Below the pieces are notes generated by a model. That model searched no databases, was not told where the DNA came from, and saw only the letters and a program-made list of their open reading frames with translations. From Amphritea sp. (GTDB taxonomy: Bacteria > Pseudomonadota > Gammaproteobacteria > Pseudomonadales > Balneatricaceae): a DNA stretch of 32,489 bases. The stretch is taken from the NCBI GenBank assembly GCA_025800245.1, contig JAOXSA010000006.1, forward strand, positions 1 through 32,489, read 5' to 3'. This document shows positions 9,653 through 18,887 of this stretch, piece by piece. Within the stretch, counting starts at the first letter, position 1. Each line of letters begins with the position of its first letter. A program made the translations under genes and the position numbers.

Positions 9653-9771
9653 GCAGTACTGTTTTATTATTTTGGGCTGTCCGGCTTTTAGGTGACAGCA
9701 TTTTGCACGGTGAGTAAGGCGGATAAGCTTTTATTGCGGTGCATCACTTACTCTTGAGGAAGGAGCTTCCA

Positions 9772-10008
9772 ATGTCAAAAGGGCAATCTTTACAAGACCC
9801 TTATCTGAACGTACTGCGTAAAGAACGGGTACCTGTTTCAATTTTTCTGGTCAATGGTATCAAACTACAGGGACAGATCGAGTCGTTCGACCAGTTTGTA
9901 ATCCTTCTGAAGAATACTGTCAGCCAGATGGTATATAAGCATGCAATTTCAACTGTGGTACCGGCGCGTCCGGTGAAACTGCCACAGGGTGATGAATCGG
10001 CTGACTGA
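9772..10008 (+). CDS. hfq: RNA chaperone Hfq
   Basis: 78 residues. Hfq forms a hexameric Sm-like ring that pairs small RNAs with mRNAs. The ATG at 9772 is chosen because GAGGAAGGAG lies just upstream and the protein then begins [10 protein letters not shown], the canonical Hfq N-terminus; an upstream in-frame ATG at 9739 would add 11 unsupported residues. Proximal-face residues Q8, F42, Y55, K56 and H57 (YKHAIST) are present. The arginine rim reads R16-K17-E18-R19, so one arginine is a lysine. The C-terminal tail is short (about 12 residues after the Sm core) but ends in acidic residues (GDESAD), like the E. coli acidic tip. The order miaA-hfq-hflX is conserved. Confidence 0.98.
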   Translation: MSKGQSLQDPYLNVLRKERVPVSIFLVNGIKLQGQIESFDQFVILLKNTVSQMVYKHAISTVVPARPVKLPQGDESAD

Positions 10009-10016
10009 GGTTTTCG

Positions 10017-11336
10017 TTGTTCTTTGAGCGTCCCGAGTCTGGCGAGCGTGCCATTCTTGTTCATATTGATATGGCAGATGAGGCGGACCGGGAAAGTCCT
10101 AAAGAGCTTGAAGAGCTCGCCCTGTCCGCTGGTGCTGACCCGGTTGCTTATCTGACCGGGTCACGCAGTCTTCCTAATCCAAAAACCTTTATCGGCTCCG
10201 GTAAAATCGATGAGTTGCGCGATCTCGTGCAGTTTCATGAAGCCGAACTGGTGATCTTTAACCATGCCCTGAGTCCTGGTCAGGAACGTAATATCGAGCA
10301 TGCGCTGAAATGCCGTGTGTTGGATCGTACCGGTCTGATTCTGGATATCTTTGCGCAACGAGCCCGTACCCATGAAGGTAAACTTCAGGTCGAGCTGGCG
10401 CAGCTTGAGCATATGTCGACCCGCCTGATTCGTGGCTGGACCCACCTTGAACGACAGAAAGGTGGTATCGGTCTGCGTGGGCCGGGTGAGACTCAGCTGG
10501 AAACCGACCGCCGATTGTTGCGGGCGCGGATTAAAAGCATTCTCAAACGGCTGGAAAAAGTGCGTAAACAGCGCGAGCAGGGCCGGCGTGCCCGGAGTCG
10601 CTCGGAAGTACCAACCGTGTCGTTGGTGGGTTATACCAATGCCGGCAAGTCGACGTTGTTTAACAATATCACTGAGGCTGAGGTGTACGCCGCAGACCAG
10701 TTGTTTGCAACACTGGATCCGACCCTGCGTCGGGTGGATCTGGATGATGTGGGGCCGGCGATTCTGGCTGACACCGTAGGTTTTATCCGGCATCTGCCGC
10801 ACAAGCTTGTTGAAGCATTCCGCGCTACCCTGCAGGAAACTACCGAAGCAACTCTGTTGCTGCACGTGATCGATGCTTATGATGAGGATCGGCAGGGACA
10901 TATCGATGAGGTGCATTCTGTCCTCAAAGAGATTGGTGCTGATGATGTGCTGACGCTGGAGGTTTATAACAAGATTGATCTGATGGATCATGCCGAGCCG
11001 AGAATCGATCGCAATGATGAAGGTAAGCCCGAGCGGGTCTGGCTTTCAGCGGTCAGTGGTGTAGGTACTGATCTGTTATTTCAGGCAATTTCCGAATTGC
11101 TGGCTGACGATATGTTCCATGAGGAGCTAAGCTTAAGACCGGATGAAGGTGGATTGCGTGCTCAGTTCTATGCGCAGGGCGCGGTACTGAATGAGTCTGT
11201 GGATGAGCAGGGCCGGATCAGTCTGGAGGTGAGACTGCAGAAAAAAGATCTGCTCCAGCTACTCAGTCGTATGAACATTGCACCGGAACGATATCTCGGC
11301 GCTGATGTCAACAAACCCGAATGGTTGCATAGTTAA
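10017..11336 (+). CDS. hflX: Ribosome-splitting GTPase HflX
   Basis: 439 residues. HflX is a GTPase that splits stalled ribosomes, notably under heat stress. The N-terminal HflX domain includes TGSR, HALSPGQERN and DRTGLILDIFAQRARTHEG. A coiled linker (about 165-195) is followed by the G domain: P-loop GYTNAGKS (205-212), DTVGF and NKID. The start is TTG at 10017, preceded by TGAGG at 7 nt; it gives the N-terminus MFFERPESGE, which aligns with E. coli MFDRYDAGE. No in-frame ATG is near enough to preserve that domain. It begins 8 bp after the hfq stop. Confidence 0.96.
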   Translation: MFFERPESGERAILVHIDMADEADRESPKELEELALSAGADPVAYLTGSRSLPNPKTFIGSGKIDELRDLVQFHEAELVIFNHALSPGQERNIEHALKCRVLDRTGLILDIFAQRARTHEGKLQVELAQLEHMSTRLIRGWTHLERQKGGIGLRGPGETQLETDRRLLRARIKSILKRLEKVRKQREQGRRARSRSEVPTVSLVGYTNAGKSTLFNNITEAEVYAADQLFATLDPTLRRVDLDDVGPAILADTVGFIRHLPHKLVEAFRATLQETTEATLLLHVIDAYDEDRQGHIDEVHSVLKEIGADDVLTLEVYNKIDLMDHAEPRIDRNDEGKPERVWLSAVSGVGTDLLFQAISELLADDMFHEELSLRPDEGGLRAQFYAQGAVLNESVDEQGRISLEVRLQKKDLLQLLSRMNIAPERYLGADVNKPEWLHS

Positions 11337-11365
11337 CATTAGCTACTTACAATTTTTCGAAAGTG

Positions 11366-11393
11366 TTAACAGTCCTATATTAACAGTTCTATA
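11366..11393 (+). repeat. Two tandem 14-bp repeats in the hflK leader
   Basis: TTAACAGTCCTATA (11366-11379) is followed directly by TTAACAGTTCTATA (11380-11393), a perfect-period duplication with one mismatch. It ends just before the hflK ribosome binding site (GGAGA, 11396-11400). Possible operator, slipped-strand duplication or leader element; no function is evident. Confidence 0.8.
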
Positions 11394-11405
11394 ACGGAGA
11401 ACAGT

Positions 11406-12596
11406 ATGGCTTGGAATGAGCCTGGTGGTAATGGGAATAATCAGGATCCCTGGAACAGTGGTGGTGGCCGCCGTGGTGGCGGTGGTAATGATCAGGGGCC
11501 TCCGGATCTGGATGAGGCACTGCAAAAGCTGCAGGAAAAACTGAACGGTATCTTTGGTAAAACCGGTGGCAGCAAAGGCAGCGGCGGTTCCGGATCATCC
11601 GGCGGTTCTACCGGTGGTTTCTTCGGTATCATTGCGCTGGTGATTCTGATCGGCTGGGGTGCGCTGGGTTTCTACACCGTCGACCAGCAGGAACGTGGTG
11701 TGGTACTGCGCCTGGGTAAGTACAGTGAGACTGTTGAGCCGGGTCTGCGTTGGAATCCACGATTGGTTGATGACGTTATGCTGGTGAACGTCACCCGTGT
11801 AAACGCATATGATCACCGTTCTCTGATGCTGACTGAAGATGAGAACATCGTTGATGTATCCATTACTGTGCAGTACGTCATCGCTGATCCTGCTAATTAC
11901 AAACTGAAAGTCCGTGATCCGGAAGTGAGTCTTGCTCATGCATCGGAGTCGGCGCTGCGTCATATCGTTGGTTCTTCTGAGATGGACTCTATTCTGACCG
12001 AAGGTCGTGAAGTGCTGGGTGTTGAGGTGAAGAGCCGTCTGCAGCGCTACATGGAAGAGTACCAGACCGGTCTGCGTATCACTCAGATCAACATTAAAGA
12101 AGCAAAAGCACCGTCTCAGGTTCAGGATGCATTCGATGATGTTATCAAGGCGCGAGAAGATGAGCAGCGTGCAATCAACGAATCTGAATCTTACCGTAAC
12201 GGTATTATCCCTGAGGCACGTGGTATCGCACAGCGGATGATCGAGGAAGCAAACGGTTACCGTGAGCGTGTTGTGGCGCAGGCAGAAGGTGACGCGCAGC
12301 GTTTCGATGCATTGTATGGCGAGTATAAGAAGGCTCCGGAAGTAACCCGTGAGCGTCTGTACCTGGATACGATGGAATCGGTACTGGCGAATAACTCTAA
12401 GGTGCTGGTTGATGTTGAAGGTGGTAATAACATGATGTACCTGCCACTGGATAAGCTGACCGAGAACCGCCCACGGGTAAGCTCTAATACTACGAGTGGT
12501 GGTCGTCTGAGCAGTACTGAACTGCGTGAGGTGACTAATCAGGTAATTGAACAGCTGCGTCAACGTCAGCAAAGCTCACGTCGGGAGGCTCGCTAA
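11406..12596 (+). CDS. hflK: FtsH protease modulator HflK (SPFH family)
   Basis: 396 residues. HflK pairs with HflC in a large periplasm-facing cage around the membrane protease FtsH. The N-terminus (about 1-70) is cytoplasmic, glycine/asparagine-rich and disordered. A single membrane segment spans about 71-90 (GFFGIIALVILIGWGALGFY). The SPFH/band-7 domain follows (VDQQERGVVLRLGKY onward), then a helical region rich in Glu/Arg/Ala (about 235-320) and a polar tail. The start is ATG 11406 after CGGAGAACAGT. The stop overlaps the hflC start (TAATG), consistent with 1:1 production of the two partners. Confidence 0.97.
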   Translation: MAWNEPGGNGNNQDPWNSGGGRRGGGGNDQGPPDLDEALQKLQEKLNGIFGKTGGSKGSGGSGSSGGSTGGFFGIIALVILIGWGALGFYTVDQQERGVVLRLGKYSETVEPGLRWNPRLVDDVMLVNVTRVNAYDHRSLMLTEDENIVDVSITVQYVIADPANYKLKVRDPEVSLAHASESALRHIVGSSEMDSILTEGREVLGVEVKSRLQRYMEEYQTGLRITQINIKEAKAPSQVQDAFDDVIKAREDEQRAINESESYRNGIIPEARGIAQRMIEEANGYRERVVAQAEGDAQRFDALYGEYKKAPEVTRERLYLDTMESVLANNSKVLVDVEGGNNMMYLPLDKLTENRPRVSSNTTSGGRLSSTELREVTNQVIEQLRQRQQSSRREAR

Positions 12597-13471
12597 TGTC
12601 TGGTAAATCTATGGCAGGGCTGGTTATCACGCTGTTGGTGCTGGTAGTTGGCTTTAACTCACTGTACATCATTAAAGAGACTGATCGTGCGGTACTGCTG
12701 CGCTTCGGTGAGATCGTTGATCCGGATATCGCGCCGGGTCTGCACATCAAGATTCCGGTTGTGAACAAGGTGCGTAAGTTCGATGGCCGGGTTCAGACCC
12801 TGGATGCTCAGCCACAGGCGTATCTGACCATTGAGAAGAAGCGTCTGATTGTGGATTCTTTCATCAAGTGGCGCGTTGTTGAGCCGCAGAAGTACTACAC
12901 CGCGACTTCCGGTGATCAGTTCCGTGCCGCGGAACGTCTGTTCCCGAGTGTGGATGCCGGTCTGCGTAACCAGTTCGGTGAGCGTACTCTGACTGAGGTG
13001 GTATCTGGTGAGCGTGACGAGCTGATGGTTGAGCTGACCGCTACCCTGAGTGATGTGGCTCGTGAAGAGCTGGGTATAGAGCTGATTGATATTCGTGTGA
13101 AGAAGATCGATCTGCCACAGGAAGTATCCAACTCTGTATACGACCGGATGCGTACCGAACGTGAGCGTGAAGCCCGTGAACTGCGTTCCCGTGGTCAGGA
13201 GCTGGCGGAAGGTATCCGTGCGGATGCAGATCGTCAGAAAGCGGTTATCGAGGCTAACGCTTACCGTGATGCTCAGCAGCTGCGTGGTGAAGGTGATGCG
13301 CTGGCAGCGAAGATCTATGCTGATGCTTACAATCAGGATGCTGAGTTCTACTCGTTCTATCGTAGTCTGAATGCTTATAAAGAAGCATTCAGTCAGCAGG
13401 GCGATATCATGGTTCTGAAACCTGATAGCGATTTCTTCCGCTATCTGGGTCAGCCGGACGGCAATCGCTGA
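12596..13471 (+). CDS. hflC: FtsH protease modulator HflC (SPFH family)
   Basis: 291 residues, normal for HflC. The N-terminal membrane anchor lies at about 6-24 (AGLVITLLVLVVGFNSLYI). It is followed by the SPFH domain (ETDRAVLLRFGEI) and a long charged helical stretch (RTEREREARELRSRGQE) typical of the HflC coiled coil. It is translationally coupled to hflK by the TAATG overlap. A rho-independent terminator follows at 13548, so the hflX-hflK-hflC transcription likely ends here. Confidence 0.97.
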   Translation: MSGKSMAGLVITLLVLVVGFNSLYIIKETDRAVLLRFGEIVDPDIAPGLHIKIPVVNKVRKFDGRVQTLDAQPQAYLTIEKKRLIVDSFIKWRVVEPQKYYTATSGDQFRAAERLFPSVDAGLRNQFGERTLTEVVSGERDELMVELTATLSDVAREELGIELIDIRVKKIDLPQEVSNSVYDRMRTEREREARELRSRGQELAEGIRADADRQKAVIEANAYRDAQQLRGEGDALAAKIYADAYNQDAEFYSFYRSLNAYKEAFSQQGDIMVLKPDSDFFRYLGQPDGNR

Positions 13472-13547
13472 GACTGGTAAAAAAGTTGTATAAATTTTAC
13501 GCGGAATAGACTGCAATTCTGGGTCTGTTCCGTGGTAGAATTCCGTA

Positions 13548-13571
13548 ACCGGGTTTTGACCCGGTTTTTTT
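13548..13571 (+). terminator. Rho-independent terminator after hflC
   Basis: Stem ACCGGGT (13548-13554), loop TTTG, stem ACCCGGT (13559-13565), then a run of seven T (13565-13571). It lies about 80 bp after the hflC stop. A second hairpin without a T-run follows at 13577-13600 (AAGTG-GCTTT / AAAGC-t-CACTT). Confidence 0.88.
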
Positions 13572-13638
13572 ATGTAAAGTGGCTTTATAAAAGCTCACTT
13601 ATGAGCAGCGTATTTTGCGCAGGTGAAGGGACGCCGGA

Positions 13639-13836
13639 ATGAATTCAGATCTATGGCACCATTTGCTGATCGGATTCTGTCTGATGCTGATTCTGGAAGG
13701 TGTTGTTCCTTTTCTCTATCCGCAGCGCTGGCGCAATCTGGTGCATCAGCTGGCGCTGGTGAGTAACCGCGGGCTGCGTATTACAGGTTTTCTCAGCATG
13801 ATGGCCGGAGTCATCCTGCTGTACATTATTAACTGA
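13639..13836 (+). CDS. DUF2065 (YjeT-like) small inner-membrane protein
   Basis: 65 residues with two predicted membrane segments (about 6-25, LLIGFCLMLILEGVVPFLYP, and about 47-64, ending MAGVILLYIIN) joined by a short basic loop (PQRWRNL). This is the DUF2065 pattern. E. coli yjeT sits at the same place between hflC and purA. Function is unknown; proximity to hflKC suggests but does not show an envelope role. GAAGGGACG precedes the ATG. Confidence 0.9.
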   Translation: MNSDLWHHLLIGFCLMLILEGVVPFLYPQRWRNLVHQLALVSNRGLRITGFLSMMAGVILLYIIN

Positions 13837-13859
13837 TCCATCGGTATCTGGAGAGTTAC

Positions 13860-15044
13860 ATGACGTTGGCAGAACGCTGGTTGTTACCAGACGGCGTCAA
13901 AGAGGTGCTTTCACCTCAGGCACAACAAGTTGAAGCGGCGCGACGCCGTTTGCTGGATCTTTACCACAGCTGGGGCTACGAATTAGTGATGACCCCGCTG
14001 GTTGAACATCTTGATTCACTGCTGGTCGGTGTTGGCCGGGACCTGGATCTGAATACCTTTAAAGTTACCGATCAGCTGACCGGGCGGATGCTGGGTATCC
14101 GTGCGGATATCACGCAACAGGTAGCGCGCATTGATGCAAACCGCCTGACTTATCAGGGGCCGGTACGTTTCTGTTACTGCAGTACTGTGCTGCATACTCT
14201 GCCAGCCAATCCGCTGGCCTCCCGCAACCCGCTGCAGGTGGGTGCTGAGCTGTTTGGTCATTCCGGTGTTGCCAGTGATGTTGAGATCATCTCGCTGATG
14301 GTGGAAACCCTGAATGCGATGCAGGTCAATCGGGATCTGAGTCTGGACCTGGGACATGTGGATATCTACCGTGGCCTGATCCGTGATGCTGGTCTGACTG
14401 ATAATCAGGAAGCGGAATATTTTGAATTGCTGCAACGTAAGGATATGCCTGAAATTAAGGCGTTCCTGCAGCAGATTGAACTGAAAGATACTGTGCGTGA
14501 AAACCTGCTGGCGCTGCCGGCGTTGCATGGTGGTCGTGAGGTGCTGGAAAAAGCCCGTCAGGCGATCGGTTCAATTGATACAACAATTATGGAAGCGCTG
14601 GATTATCTGGATGCGGTTGCCGCTCAGATCAGTCAGCGTTACCCGCAGCTGGATCTGTATTTCGATCTCAGCGAGCTGCGGGGCTATAACTACCACACTG
14701 GAGTGGTATTTGCGGCTTACGTGCCGGCATTTGGTCAGGCAGTGGCAAAAGGTGGTCGTTATGATGAGGTGGGCCGTGATTTCGGTCGTGCCCGTCCGGC
14801 GACTGGTTTCAGTGCCGACCTGAAAACGCTGGTCGAACTTTCTGCACAGAGTGATCTGGTAGCGTCAGCCGGTGTGCTGGCTCCTGCAGGTGATGAGCCT
14901 GCACTGCTGGAAGCGATTGCGAAGCTGAGAGCTCAGGGTGAGCGTGTTGTTCAGTTACTGGATGAGTCCGTTGTGGAAGATGCACAACAGTTCTCCCGTC
15001 AACTGGTGCAACAGGATGGAAGCTGGGTTCTCGAGAGCCTGTAA
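13860..15044 (+). CDS. hisZ: ATP phosphoribosyltransferase regulatory subunit HisZ
   Basis: 394 residues. HisZ is a histidyl-tRNA-synthetase paralogue lacking aminoacylation. It binds the short form of HisG and confers activity and histidine feedback control on the first step of histidine synthesis. The class II synthetase-like core is visible: LLPDGVKEVLSPQAQ N-terminus, MTPLVEHLDSLL, LNTFKVTD, ADITQQVARI, and the motif-3-like GGRYDEVGRDFGRARPATGFSADLKTL. The C-terminal anticodon-binding domain of true HisS is reduced. The authentic hisS is also in this window (27519). Hence a short HisG is predicted elsewhere in the genome. GGAGAG precedes the ATG; purA follows after 33 bp, as in Pseudomonas. 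Confidence 0.94.
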   Translation: MTLAERWLLPDGVKEVLSPQAQQVEAARRRLLDLYHSWGYELVMTPLVEHLDSLLVGVGRDLDLNTFKVTDQLTGRMLGIRADITQQVARIDANRLTYQGPVRFCYCSTVLHTLPANPLASRNPLQVGAELFGHSGVASDVEIISLMVETLNAMQVNRDLSLDLGHVDIYRGLIRDAGLTDNQEAEYFELLQRKDMPEIKAFLQQIELKDTVRENLLALPALHGGREVLEKARQAIGSIDTTIMEALDYLDAVAAQISQRYPQLDLYFDLSELRGYNYHTGVVFAAYVPAFGQAVAKGGRYDEVGRDFGRARPATGFSADLKTLVELSAQSDLVASAGVLAPAGDEPALLEAIAKLRAQGERVVQLLDESVVEDAQQFSRQLVQQDGSWVLESL

Positions 15045-15068
15045 TTTTTAAGATTGATTAACCGCTAG

Positions 15069-16373
<1,305 letters not shown>

Positions 16374-16400
16374 TCTCTGATCAGAAAAAGATCAAATAAA

Positions 16401-16426
16401 AAGCCCGGCAGATGCCGGGCTTTTTT
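16401..16426. terminator. Bidirectional terminator between purA and suhB
   Basis: Stem GCCCGGC (16403-16409), loop AGAT, stem GCCGGGC (16414-16420), flanked by an A-run on the left and six T on the right, so it can serve both convergent genes. Confidence 0.92.
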
Positions 16427-16476
16427 GTGTTTGTCTGCAGCGCTGGTTAGCGGTGCAGAATAATGTGATGCTCCGA

Positions 16477-17289
16477 TCAGCGCAGTTCTTCGTTCAGCGC
16501 CGGGCGGATGCTCTGCAGCAGTGCCTTCAGGATCTTCGGGTTGCCTGCAACGATGTTGCCGGACTTCATATGGTTGTTGTTGCCGGTGAAGTCAGACAGC
16601 AGGCCGCCTGCTTCCTGAATCATCAGGATGCCAGCTTCCATCTCCCATTGATTCAGGCCGATCTGGTAGAAACCGTCCAGGCGTCCTGCGGCGGTGTAGG
16701 CCAGATTCAGTGCCGGAGAGCCGCCGCTGTAGATGCTGCCGCTTTCCAGGGTGATGTTTTTGAAAATGGTCTGGAACGCATCAAGGTGGGCCTTGTCGCT
16801 GCTGCGGCCAAAGAAGCCGCTGCCGATCAGGGAGCCGTCCAGCAGTTTACGGTTGCTGACGCGCAGACGTTTACCGTTTAGCTGGGCGCCGCGGCCACGG
16901 CTGGCAGTAAACTCTTCACCGGTGATCGGGTTCAGAATAATTGCGTGTTCCAGTTTGTTGTTCTGGTGGCAGGCGATGCTCAGCGCAAATTCTGGCAGTG
17001 CGTTGGAGAAGTTTGATACGCTGTCGATCGGGTTAACGCTCCAGACCACATTTGCCGCTTTCTCTTCAGGGGCATGGGTGCCTGTGTATTCACCGTTGAT
17101 GGTGTGGTCAGGGTATGCTTTCTGAATGGCGTTAACGATAGTACGCTCGGCCTGCTTGCAGGTGTCTTCTAAAAATTCGATAACGCTGGACTGTTCAGAT
17201 TTAATCAGATCCAGTCGTTCTACCGCGCGGGCAATCTGCTCACCCGCAGTTCGGGCGCCACGCAGGGCGATATTAACCATCGGTTGCAT
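16477..17289 (-). CDS. suhB: SuhB-like inositol monophosphatase family protein with degenerate active site
   Basis: 270 residues from ATG 17289, giving MQPMVNIALRG as in E. coli MHPMLNIAVRA; the frame extends to TTG 17331, but that codon overlaps the -10 box. In E. coli SuhB is an IMPase-fold protein that joins the Nus factors in rRNA antitermination independently of catalysis. The fold is well kept (TASRGRGAQLNGKRLR, LAYTAAGRLDGF, AGGLLSDFTG, GNIVAGNPK). The catalytic signature WxxDPxDGTTNF reads WSVNPIDSVSNF: metal ligand D84 (E. coli number) is N87, and the activating Thr is V92. The later WD ligand is W-E216, and the D44 position appears to be Cys. E67 and D90 remain. Enzyme activity is doubtful. 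It is divergent from trmJ. Confidence 0.88.
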   Translation of the reverse strand: MQPMVNIALRGARTAGEQIARAVERLDLIKSEQSSVIEFLEDTCKQAERTIVNAIQKAYPDHTINGEYTGTHAPEEKAANVVWSVNPIDSVSNFSNALPEFALSIACHQNNKLEHAIILNPITGEEFTASRGRGAQLNGKRLRVSNRKLLDGSLIGSGFFGRSSDKAHLDAFQTIFKNITLESGSIYSGGSPALNLAYTAAGRLDGFYQIGLNQWEMEAGILMIQEAGGLLSDFTGNNNHMKSGNIVAGNPKILKALLQSIRPALNEELR

Positions 17290-17322
17290 TCGTGTAATAC
17301 CAGTATGAGGTCCAAAACGCGC

Positions 17323-17328
17323 ATTATA
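17323..17328 (-). promoter_or_regulatory. -10 element of the suhB promoter
   Basis: A perfect TATAAT reads leftward here, 34 bp before the suhB ATG. The -35 region 17 bp further is weak (TTCTTT). It sets the start at 17289, because the more upstream TTG would overlap this box. Confidence 0.6.
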
Positions 17329-17457
17329 CAAAACAGTTGTCGCGGAAAGAACAGCTGCGGATTAATAGTTGGCTAATATCTGCTAAAATGTCGCCCCTTT
17401 TTTTGTAAGTCTTAGTTTTAAGGCTTGGTTTGAATGGTCAGAGCGGAGCAGAAGCTG

Positions 17458-18195
17458 ATGCTGGAAAATATTTGCATAGTGCTGGTAAACACAACCCATC
17501 CGGGCAATATCGGCGGCGTTGCGCGGGCAATGAAGAATATGGGGTTGAGTGACCTCTGTCTGGTGGCGCCTAAGCTGTTCCCTCATGAGGATGCGGTTGC
17601 CCGTGCCTCCCGGGCCGACGATCTGCTGGATAATGCGCTGGTTGTTGAAACGCTGGATGAGGCCCTGGCGGATTGTCATCTGGTGGTAGGGACCAGTGCC
17701 CGTAGCCGGACTATTCCCTGGCCGTTGGTAAATCCCCGTGAATTGTCTGCCATTGTTGCGCCATTGCCGGCCGATACAAAGGTGGCGATTTTGTTTGGTC
17801 GTGAAGACCGTGGCCTTACCAATGATGAGCTGCAGCGCTGTCATCATCATGTTCATATTCCGGTCAATGAGGATTTCAGCTCGCTGAATATCGCGGCTGC
17901 GGTGCAGGTGATTACCTATGAGTTGCGCATGGCAGTTGTTGAGGGGCAGGATTCTGTGGATAAACCTCAGTGGGGTACCGACTGGGATGTGGAGTTGGCG
18001 GATAACCGTGAGCTGGAACTGATGTTTGAGCATTTGGAGCAAACGCTGATTGATGTCGAATTCCTTGATCCGGACAAACCGCGTAATCTGATGCCGAGGT
18101 TGCGCAGGCTACTGCTGCGGTCGGTGCCTGACAAGGTTGAAGTGAATGTGTTACGCGGTATGTTGACGGCGATTCAGAAAAAACAGCAGCCTTGA
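17458..18195 (+). CDS. trmJ: tRNA (cytidine/uridine-32-2'-O)-methyltransferase TrmJ
   Basis: 245 residues from ATG 17458. TrmJ is a SPOUT-family enzyme that methylates the 2'-OH of residue 32 in several tRNAs using S-adenosylmethionine. The start is chosen because MLENICIVLVNTTHPGN aligns with E. coli MLQNIRIVLVETSHTGN and GGAG lies 10 nt before it; ATG 17434 would add 8 residues. SPOUT motifs: N-terminal TTHPGNIGGVARAMKNMG, the central GTSAR, and the knot-forming ILFGREDRGLTNDE plus IPVNEDFSSLNIAAAVQ. The C-terminal helical domain (about 165-245) is present. It is divergent from suhB and upstream of iscR, as in E. coli. Confidence 0.96.
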   Translation: MLENICIVLVNTTHPGNIGGVARAMKNMGLSDLCLVAPKLFPHEDAVARASRADDLLDNALVVETLDEALADCHLVVGTSARSRTIPWPLVNPRELSAIVAPLPADTKVAILFGREDRGLTNDELQRCHHHVHIPVNEDFSSLNIAAAVQVITYELRMAVVEGQDSVDKPQWGTDWDVELADNRELELMFEHLEQTLIDVEFLDPDKPRNLMPRLRRLLLRSVPDKVEVNVLRGMLTAIQKKQQP

Positions 18196-18291
18196 TACAC
18201 GGCAATAATTGCAGCGGCGTTTGAAGGTAAAAGGTGATAGAATCCGGCGCCGAAAAGTTTTTCATAAAACCTGACTGTTTTGCTTGGTTAA

Positions 18292-18324
18292 ATAGTTGAC
18301 CAAAATGGTTGGTTATCGCATAAT
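18292..18324 (+). promoter_or_regulatory. isc operon promoter with overlapping Type-1-like IscR site
   Basis: TTGACC (18296-18301) and CATAAT (18319-18324) are separated by exactly 17 bp. The 25-bp stretch 18292-18316 (ATAGTTGACC, 5 nt, GGTTGGTTAT) matches the E. coli Type 1 IscR motif at 21 of 25 positions by my hand count. It overlaps the -35, as in E. coli, so holo-IscR should repress the operon. The transcript leader would be about 38 nt. Confidence 0.85.
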
Positions 18325-18368
18325 GCTCTCAGCTTCGCCAGCGGGCGCAAAATGAGAGAGGGGTTGCG

Positions 18369-18854
18369 ATGCGATTAACAACGAAAGGTCGTTATGCGGT
18401 AACGGCAATGCTGGATCTGGCCATTCACGCTGGTGAAGGTCCGGTCAGTCTGGCAGACATCTCCGAGCGACAGGGTATTTCTCTGTCTTATCTCGAGCAG
18501 TTGTTTGCCAAGCTGCGTCGAAATGAACTGGTACGCAGTGTACGTGGACCGGGTGGTGGTTATCAGCTTAACCGTGATCAGCAGGATATTGATGTCGCTC
18601 AGGTAATTGATGCCGTCAATGAATCGGTTGATGCAACCGGCTGTGGTCATAACGGTGGTTGTCAGGACGGTAATATCTGTCTGACCCATCACCTGTGGTG
18701 TGACCTGAGCGGTCAGATTCACGATTTTCTGAGCGGTATCAGTCTGGCCGATCTGATGGCGCGAAAAGATGTACGCAGTGTAGCTGAGCGGCAGGACCGT
18801 GAGCAGCATTCTGCTTTTGAAGATTCACTCATTTCAGCAAAAGTAACAGCCTGA
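18369..18854 (+). CDS. iscR: Fe-S cluster regulator IscR
   Basis: 161 residues, Rrf2 family. IscR carries a 2Fe-2S cluster; the holo form represses isc and the apo form activates alternative genes. The winged helix-turn-helix is residues 1-75 ([40 protein letters not shown]). Cluster ligands C92, C98, C104 and H107 are at the same positions as in E. coli, within [10 protein letters not shown]...CLTH. Start ATG follows GAGAGGGG. It heads the isc operon and has a matching IscR site in its own promoter, so autoregulation is predicted. Confidence 0.98.
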   Translation: MRLTTKGRYAVTAMLDLAIHAGEGPVSLADISERQGISLSYLEQLFAKLRRNELVRSVRGPGGGYQLNRDQQDIDVAQVIDAVNESVDATGCGHNGGCQDGNICLTHHLWCDLSGQIHDFLSGISLADLMARKDVRSVAERQDREQHSAFEDSLISAKVTA

Positions 18855-18887
18855 GCCTGAGGCCGGGTGTTTGGAGATGTAACGATA

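Noticed and set aside
9739-9771. Longer Hfq start adding [11 protein letters not shown]
   Set aside because: The added residues encode the ribosome binding site (AGGAAGGAG) and are absent from Hfq.
13577-13600. Hairpin after the hflC terminator taken as a second terminator
   Set aside because: It has a bulge, a low GC stem and no T-run; it may simply overlap a promoter (TATAAA at 13586) for the DUF2065 gene, which I cannot support further.
17290-17331. Upstream TTG start for suhB adding 14 residues
   Set aside because: The codon overlaps the TATAAT box and the family N-terminus starts at MQPMVNIA.
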